From contig CAVOSX010000002.1 of assembly GCA_963699015.1 (NCBI GenBank), positions 1,116,001-1,180,000 on the forward strand: a DNA stretch of 64,000 bases. Reading direction: 5' to 3'. Under the pieces are notes generated by a model, which was not told the origin of the DNA, ran no database searches, and worked only from the letters and a program-made list of their open reading frames with translations. Below, in pieces: positions 60,052 to 64,000 of the stretch. Made by a program: the position numbers and the translations under genes. Positions within the stretch are counted from its first letter, which is position 1. Each line of letters starts with the position of its first letter. Source of the stretch: PALSA-505 sp963699015. GTDB lineage: Bacteria > Actinomycetota > Actinomycetes > Streptosporangiales > Streptosporangiaceae.

Positions 60052-60470
60052 CACACCTCACCCGCCTCTCGTTTCACGAACCTGCACTTCATCGGGAGCT
60101 TGTGCGCGGCCAGCCGAAGCGCCTCCCTGGCCACCGTTTCCGGTACGCCGGACAGCTCGAACATGACCCGGCCCGGCTTGACGTTGGCCACCCACCACTC
60201 CGGCGAGCCCTTGCCCGATCCCATCCGGGTCTCGGCCGGCTTCTTGGTCAGCGGCCGGTCCGGGTAGACGTTGATCCACACCTTGCCGCCGCGGCGGATG
60301 TGCCGGGTCATGGCGATACGGGCGGCCTCGATCTGCCGGTTGGTCAGGTACGAGTGCTCGAGCGCCTGGACGCCGTACTCGCCGAACGTCACCCGGGTTC
60401 CCCCGGTGGCAACGCCGGACCGGCCAGGCCGGTGCTGCTTGCGGTGCTTGACCCTGCGCGGGACGAGCAT
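60051..60470 (-). CDS. rplP: 50S ribosomal protein L16
   Basis: 139 residues: MLVPRRVKHRKQHRPGRSG, FGEYGVQALEHSYLTNRQIEAARIAMTRHIRRGGKVWI and RMGSGKGSPEWWVANVKPGRVMFEL. Contacts A-site tRNA. Complete. Confidence 0.98.
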   Translation of the reverse strand: MLVPRRVKHRKQHRPGRSGVATGGTRVTFGEYGVQALEHSYLTNRQIEAARIAMTRHIRRGGKVWINVYPDRPLTKKPAETRMGSGKGSPEWWVANVKPGRVMFELSGVPETVAREALRLAAHKLPMKCRFVKREAGEV

Positions 60471-60473
60471 GTC

Positions 60474-61364
60474 TCAGCCCTCCTGTCCCGTCGGCTCGGC
60501 CGGCGCCGTGACCTGGTCGCCCTGGCCGCCCTGGCCAGCCTGGCCAGCCTGGCCGCGCTCCTCGGCGCGGGGCGCCCGGCCGGCGCCCTGGTAGCCGGAC
60601 GGGCCTGACTGCCCGCCGGGACCCGTGGAACCCGGCCCCCCCGGGCCGCCAGGACGCCGTGCGGGGCGCCGCTGCGGCGGGCGCTCGCGACGCTGGTCGG
60701 CCCGCGCCGCCGCCTGCTGCGCCTCGCGCTCGGCCCGGGTCTGCGGCGCCTCGCCCTTGTAGATCCAGACCTTCACGCCGATCCGGCCGAAGGTGGTGCG
60801 CGCCTCGTAGAACCCGTAGTCGATGTCGGCCCGCAGCGTGTGCAGCGGCACCCGGCCCTCGCGGTAGAACTCCGACCGGGACATCTCCGCACCGCCGAGC
60901 CGGCCCGAGCACTGCACCCGGATCCCCTTGGCGCCGCCCTTGGTCGCGCTCTGCATGGCCTTGCGCATCGCGCGCCGGAACGAGACGCGGCTGGACAGCT
61001 GCTCGGCCACGCCCTGGGCGACCAGCTGGGCATCGACCTCGGGGTTCTTCACCTCGAGGATGTTCAGCTGGATCTGCTTGCTGGTCAGCTTCTCCAGGTC
61101 GCCGCGGATCCGGTCCGCCTCGGTGCCACGGCGGCCGATCACGATGCCGGGCCTGGCGGTGTGGATGTCCACCCGCACCCGGTCCCTGGTCCGCTCGATC
61201 TCCACCTTCGAGATGCCGGCCCGCTCCATGCCGCGCTGCAGCATCCGGCGGATCGCCACGTCTTCCGCCACGTAGTCCTTGTACAGCTTGTCGGCATACC
61301 ACCGGCTCTTGAAGTCGGTGGTGATGCCGAGCCTGAACCCGTGCGGGTTCACCTTCTGCCCCAC
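60474..61364 (-). CDS. rpsC: 30S ribosomal protein S3 with Gly/Pro-rich C-terminus
   Basis: 296 residues. GQKVNPHGFRLGITTDFKSRWYADKLY, the KH domain VIGRRGTEADRIRGDLEKLT, and RVSFRRAMRKAMQSATKGGAKGIRVQCSGRLGGAEMSR are standard, ending near residue 210. The last 80 residues are Arg/Gln then Gly/Pro/Gln-rich (GQAGQAGQGGQG), consistent with a disordered tail at the mRNA entrance. Shares one base with the rplV stop. Confidence 0.98.
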   Translation of the reverse strand: MGQKVNPHGFRLGITTDFKSRWYADKLYKDYVAEDVAIRRMLQRGMERAGISKVEIERTRDRVRVDIHTARPGIVIGRRGTEADRIRGDLEKLTSKQIQLNILEVKNPEVDAQLVAQGVAEQLSSRVSFRRAMRKAMQSATKGGAKGIRVQCSGRLGGAEMSRSEFYREGRVPLHTLRADIDYGFYEARTTFGRIGVKVWIYKGEAPQTRAEREAQQAAARADQRRERPPQRRPARRPGGPGGPGSTGPGGQSGPSGYQGAGRAPRAEERGQAGQAGQGGQGDQVTAPAEPTGQEG

Positions 61365-61717
61365 TAGCGGGTCCTCTCCTTGGTCTCGTCCGAGACGATG
61401 ACGGTGATGTGGCTGGTCCGCTTGTTGATCCGGTAGCCCCGGCCCTGCGCCCTGGGGCGGAACCGCTTGAGCGTCGGCCCCTCGTCCACCCAGGCCGCGC
61501 TCACCCGCAGCAACGAGACGTCCACCCGGTCGTGCTTGTGCTCGGCGGTGGCGATCGCGCTGTTCAGCACCTTGCTGACCGGCTCGCTGGCCGACTGGGG
61601 CGCGAACGCGAGCACCGCCTGCGCCTGCTCGGCGGGCAGCCCGCGGATGAGGTTCACCACGCGCCGCGCCTTCCTGGGCGTGACGCGGATGTACCGGGCC
61701 TTGGCCGTCGCTTGCAT
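61364..61717 (-). CDS. rplV: 50S ribosomal protein L22
   Basis: 117 residues: ATAKARYIRVTPRKARRVVNLIRGLPAEQAQAVL and FRPRAQGRGYRINKRTSHITVIV, the extended loop lining the exit tunnel. Normal length. Confidence 0.98.
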   Translation of the reverse strand: MQATAKARYIRVTPRKARRVVNLIRGLPAEQAQAVLAFAPQSASEPVSKVLNSAIATAEHKHDRVDVSLLRVSAAWVDEGPTLKRFRPRAQGRGYRINKRTSHITVIVSDETKERTR

Positions 61718-61758
61718 CGTTCCTCCTACCCGTGGTCGCCCGCCGGGGTTAACGAGAT

Positions 61759-62037
61759 TTACCGGCGGCTGCGCCGGTCATCCCTGACGTGGCTGCGGAA
61801 GGTGCGGGTTGGCGCGAACTCCCCCAGCTTGTGGCCGACCATGGACTCGGTGATGAACACCGGTACGTGCTTGCGGCCGTCGTGCACGGCGATCGTGTGC
61901 CCCAGCATCGCTGGGACGATCATGGACCGCCGGGACCACGTCTTGATTACGTTCTTGGTGCCCCTGTCGTTCTGCACGTCCACCTTCTTCATCAGGTGGT
62001 CGTCGACGAAGGGCCCCTTCTTCAGGCTACGAACCAT
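61759..62037 (-). CDS. rpsS: 30S ribosomal protein S19
   Basis: 92 residues: MVRSLKKGPFVDDHLMKKVDVQN, TWSRRSMIVPAMLGHTIAVHDGRKHVPVFITESMVGHKLGEFAPTRTF. Complete. Confidence 0.98.
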   Translation of the reverse strand: MVRSLKKGPFVDDHLMKKVDVQNDRGTKNVIKTWSRRSMIVPAMLGHTIAVHDGRKHVPVFITESMVGHKLGEFAPTRTFRSHVRDDRRSRR

Positions 62038-62049
62038 CGCGAGGTGCTC

Positions 62050-62883
62050 CTACCGCTTCTTCCTGCCGCGCCGGCGGGTGATCAACCGGTCACTGGGCTT
62101 GTGTGCACTGCGGGTGCGGCCCTCGGGCTGCCCCCAGGGGCTGACCGGGTGGCGGCCACCCGAGCTCTTGCCCTCGCCGCCGCCGAGGGGGTGATCAACA
62201 GGGTTCATGGCCACGCCGCGGACGGTCGGGCGGCGGCCCTTCCACCGGCTGCGGCCCGCCTTGCCGAGCTTGATGTTGCCCTGCTCGGAGTTGCCTACCT
62301 CGCCCACCGTGGCGCGGCAGGCGAGCTCGACCAGCCGGATTTCGCCGGACGGCATGCGCAGGTGCGCGTGCCGTCCCTCCTTGGCCAGCAGCTGAACCCG
62401 CGACCCGGCGCTGCGGGCGATCTTCGCCCCGCCGCCCGGGCGCAGCTCGATCGCGTGCACGACCGTACCGGTCGGGATGTTGCGCAGCGGCAGGGAGTTG
62501 CCCGGCCTGATGTCCGCGCCCGGACCGTTCTCGATCCGGTCACCCTGGGTCAGGCCCTCGGGGCAGACGATGTAACGCTTCTCCCCGTCGGCGTAGTGCA
62601 GCAGGGCGATCCGGGCGGTCCGGTTCGGGTCGTACTCGATGTGCGCGACCTTGGCCGGCACGCCGTCCTTGTCATTGCGACGGAAGTCGATCACGCGATA
62701 GGAGCGCTTGTGGCCGCCGCCTTGGTGCCGGGCGGTGATCCGGCCGTGCACGTTCCTGCCGCCCCGCGAGTTCAGCGGGCGGACCAGCGACTTCTCTGGC
62801 TCGCCGCGCGTGATCTCGACGAAGTCGGCGCCGCTCGCCCCGCGCCTGCCGGGGGTGGTCGGCTTGTACTTGCGGATGCCCAT
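62050..62883 (-). CDS. rplB: 50S ribosomal protein L2
   Basis: 277 residues: MGIRKYKPTTPGRRGASGADF, NSRGGRNVHGRITARHQGGGHKRSYRVIDF, and VRGVAMNPVDHPLGGGEGKSSGGRHPVSPWG with the conserved His of the peptidyl-transferase-proximal loop. Complete. Confidence 0.98.
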   Translation of the reverse strand: MGIRKYKPTTPGRRGASGADFVEITRGEPEKSLVRPLNSRGGRNVHGRITARHQGGGHKRSYRVIDFRRNDKDGVPAKVAHIEYDPNRTARIALLHYADGEKRYIVCPEGLTQGDRIENGPGADIRPGNSLPLRNIPTGTVVHAIELRPGGGAKIARSAGSRVQLLAKEGRHAHLRMPSGEIRLVELACRATVGEVGNSEQGNIKLGKAGRSRWKGRRPTVRGVAMNPVDHPLGGGEGKSSGGRHPVSPWGQPEGRTRSAHKPSDRLITRRRGRKKR

Positions 62884-62918
62884 GACTGCTGCGATCTCCT
62901 CGGTTAACTGCCCGCGCC

Positions 62919-63224
62919 TTAGCTGATCGGCCCGAACAGGTCGATCCGGTCCCCCCCGGCCAGGGTGACGATGGCGCGCTTGGTGTCTGGCCGCTTACCC
63001 CAGCCAAAGCGCGTCCGGCGCCGCTTGCCCGGCCGGTTGGAGGTGTTCACGCCGGTCACACGGACCGTGAAAACGTCCTCTACCGCCTGCCTGATCTGCG
63101 TCTTGTTCGCGTGCAGCGCGACCAGGAACGTGTACTTTCCATCGTCGGCGAGCCGGTAGCTCTTCTCCGAGATGACCGGCTTGAGCAGGATGTCCCGCGG
63201 GTTCGTGATCCGGCTCACGCTCAC
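62919..63224 (-). CDS. rplW: 50S ribosomal protein L23
   Basis: 101 residues: PRDILLKPVISEKSYRLADDGKYTFLVALHANKTQIRQAVEDVFTVRVTGVNTSNRPGK. Sits at the tunnel exit and docks SRP and trigger factor. The GTG start overlaps the rplD stop by four bases. Confidence 0.98.
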   Translation of the reverse strand: MSVSRITNPRDILLKPVISEKSYRLADDGKYTFLVALHANKTQIRQAVEDVFTVRVTGVNTSNRPGKRRRTRFGWGKRPDTKRAIVTLAGGDRIDLFGPIS

Positions 63225-64000
63225 GGCTGCGCCTCCTCGCTGTCGGATTCCGGCTCGCTGGCCTCATCCGGCTGGCCGGCCTCGTCCGGCTGGCCGCCCG
63301 CGGCCGGGGCCTCGTCCTGGACTGCCTCGTCCTGGACTGCCTCGTCCTGGACTGCCCCATCCTGGACGCTCGCGTCCCCGGCGGTCTGGTCCTGGCCGGT
63401 GCCGAGGAAGGTCGTGAGCGCCTCCTCGGTGAACACCACGTGGTCGCTGGCCAGCACGTCGTAGGTGTTGAGCTGGTCGACCGCGAGCAGGTGCACGCCG
63501 GCCACGTTGCGCAGGCTCAGCCAGCTCAGCTCGTCATCGCGGTGCACGACAACCAGCGCGCCGACCCCGCGCGGGGTCCCGGTGAGCGCGCTCAGCACGG
63601 CCACCGCGTCCCTGGTACTCGGCAGGGCGGACGCCACGAAGCCGCTCACCACGTGTACCCGGTCGTGCCGGGCCCGCTCGGAAAGCGCGCCGCGCAGCGC
63701 CGCCGCCTTCATCTTCTTCGGCGTGCGCTGCTGGTAGGAACGGGGGACCGGGCCGTGCACGGTGCCGCCGCCCACGTACTGCGGGGCCCGGATCGAGCCC
63801 TGCCGGGCCCGGCCGGTGCCCTTCTGCCGGTACGGCTTCTTGCCGCCGCCGCGCACCTGGCCCCGGCTGCGGGCGGAATGCGTGCCCTGCCGCGCCGCGG
63901 CCTGCTGGGCCACCACGACCTGGTGGATGAGCGGGATGTTGGCCTGGACGTCGAACACGTCGTCGGGCAGCTCGAGGGTCCCGGCCTTCTTACCGCTGAC
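63221..64000 (-). CDS. rplD: 50S ribosomal protein L4 (5' end beyond window) with repeat-bearing acidic tail
   Basis: The frame runs to the right edge (VSGKKAGTLELPDDVF), so the start codon lies outside. The body is VFDVQANIPLIHQVVVAQQAAARQGTHSARSRGQVRGGGKKPYRQKGTGRARQGS and RSYQQRTPKKMKAAALRGALSERAR, then DVLASDHVVFTEEALTTFLG. After it come about 60 Glu/Asp/Gln-rich residues, including three exact VQDEA repeats. L4 lines the exit tunnel and in some bacteria autoregulates the S10 operon. Confidence 0.97.
   Translation of the reverse strand, partial: VSGKKAGTLELPDDVFDVQANIPLIHQVVVAQQAAARQGTHSARSRGQVRGGGKKPYRQKGTGRARQGSIRAPQYVGGGTVHGPVPRSYQQRTPKKMKAAALRGALSERARHDRVHVVSGFVASALPSTRDAVAVLSALTGTPRGVGALVVVHRDDELSWLSLRNVAGVHLLAVDQLNTYDVLASDHVVFTEEALTTFLGTGQDQTAGDASVQDGAVQDEAVQDEAVQDEAPAAGGQPDEAGQPDEASEPESDSEEAQP
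63311..63370. repeat. 15-bp minisatellite in the tail of rplD
   Basis: Three perfect copies of CTCGTCCTGGACTGC (63311-63355) and a fourth diverged copy (63356-63370) encode QDEAV-type pentapeptides on the minus strand. Confidence 0.95.

Overview
The window is a very GC-rich stretch of an actinobacterial chromosome. Evidence includes the acyl-CoA carboxylase alpha/beta/epsilon gene set, a ShbA/SigD-type sigma factor between groEL and guaB, RskA-type anti-sigma control, an F420-type PPOX protein, many GTG starts and many leaderless genes. The ribosomal-protein block followed by truA, rplM-rpsI-glmM, acpS-nnr-alr, tsaE-tsaB-rimI-tsaD and groES-groEL-shbA-guaB has the gene order of Streptomyces and Streptosporangiales relatives. 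The order is an inference; no species is claimed. Nothing here looks like a prophage, integrative element, CRISPR array or intact insertion sequence.

Region 1 (1-10.5 kb) is carboxylation metabolism. It holds biotin-protein ligase (birA), PEP carboxylase (ppc, with a low-complexity insert beside its active site), and divergently the propionyl-CoA carboxylase beta subunit. Then come an NYN-domain putative RNase overlapping the epsilon subunit, a TetR regulator, an SRPBCC protein with a 15+15 bp operator-like palindrome, and the biotin carboxylase/BCCP alpha subunit. BirA would biotinylate that alpha subunit. Region 2 (10.5-24.6 kb) has an ECF sigma/RskA anti-sigma pair, a quinone-dehydrogenase-like flavoprotein, a GGCT-fold protein, a frameshifted M20 amidohydrolase behind a YbdK-type ligase, a methylmalonyl-CoA mutase large subunit without a B12 domain, a D,D-carboxypeptidase, trpS and glpD. 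Propionyl-CoA carboxylase and the mutase could act in sequence (propionyl-CoA to methylmalonyl-CoA to succinyl-CoA).

Region 3 (24.6-42.7 kb, almost all minus strand) is housekeeping: guaB3, guaB, shbA, groEL, groES with a CIRCE operator, a reduced cytochrome P450, the t6A genes tsaD/tsaB/tsaE with rimI, an alpha/beta hydrolase, alr, the NAD(P)HX repair enzyme, acpS and glmM. Region 4 (42.7-64 kb) is rpsI-rplM, two plus-strand genes (a one-TM secreted-domain protein and a PPOX protein), then truA, rplQ, rpoA, rpsD, rpsK, rpsM, rpmJ, infA, map, adk, secY and the spc/S10 ribosomal clusters up to rplD, which runs off the right edge.

Themes beyond the gene list: (i) in-frame 15-, 18- and 45-bp minisatellites expand disordered segments in at least six proteins, including PEP carboxylase and ribosomal protein L4; (ii) many genes have a TANNNT -10 box six or seven nucleotides before the start codon and so are probably leaderless; (iii) an intergenic element with the core GCATGATAAGT occurs in two distant intergenic regions; (iv) there are several decayed genes (M20, E-set domain, cupredoxin tail, edge methyltransferase) and a truA lacking an ordinary start codon.
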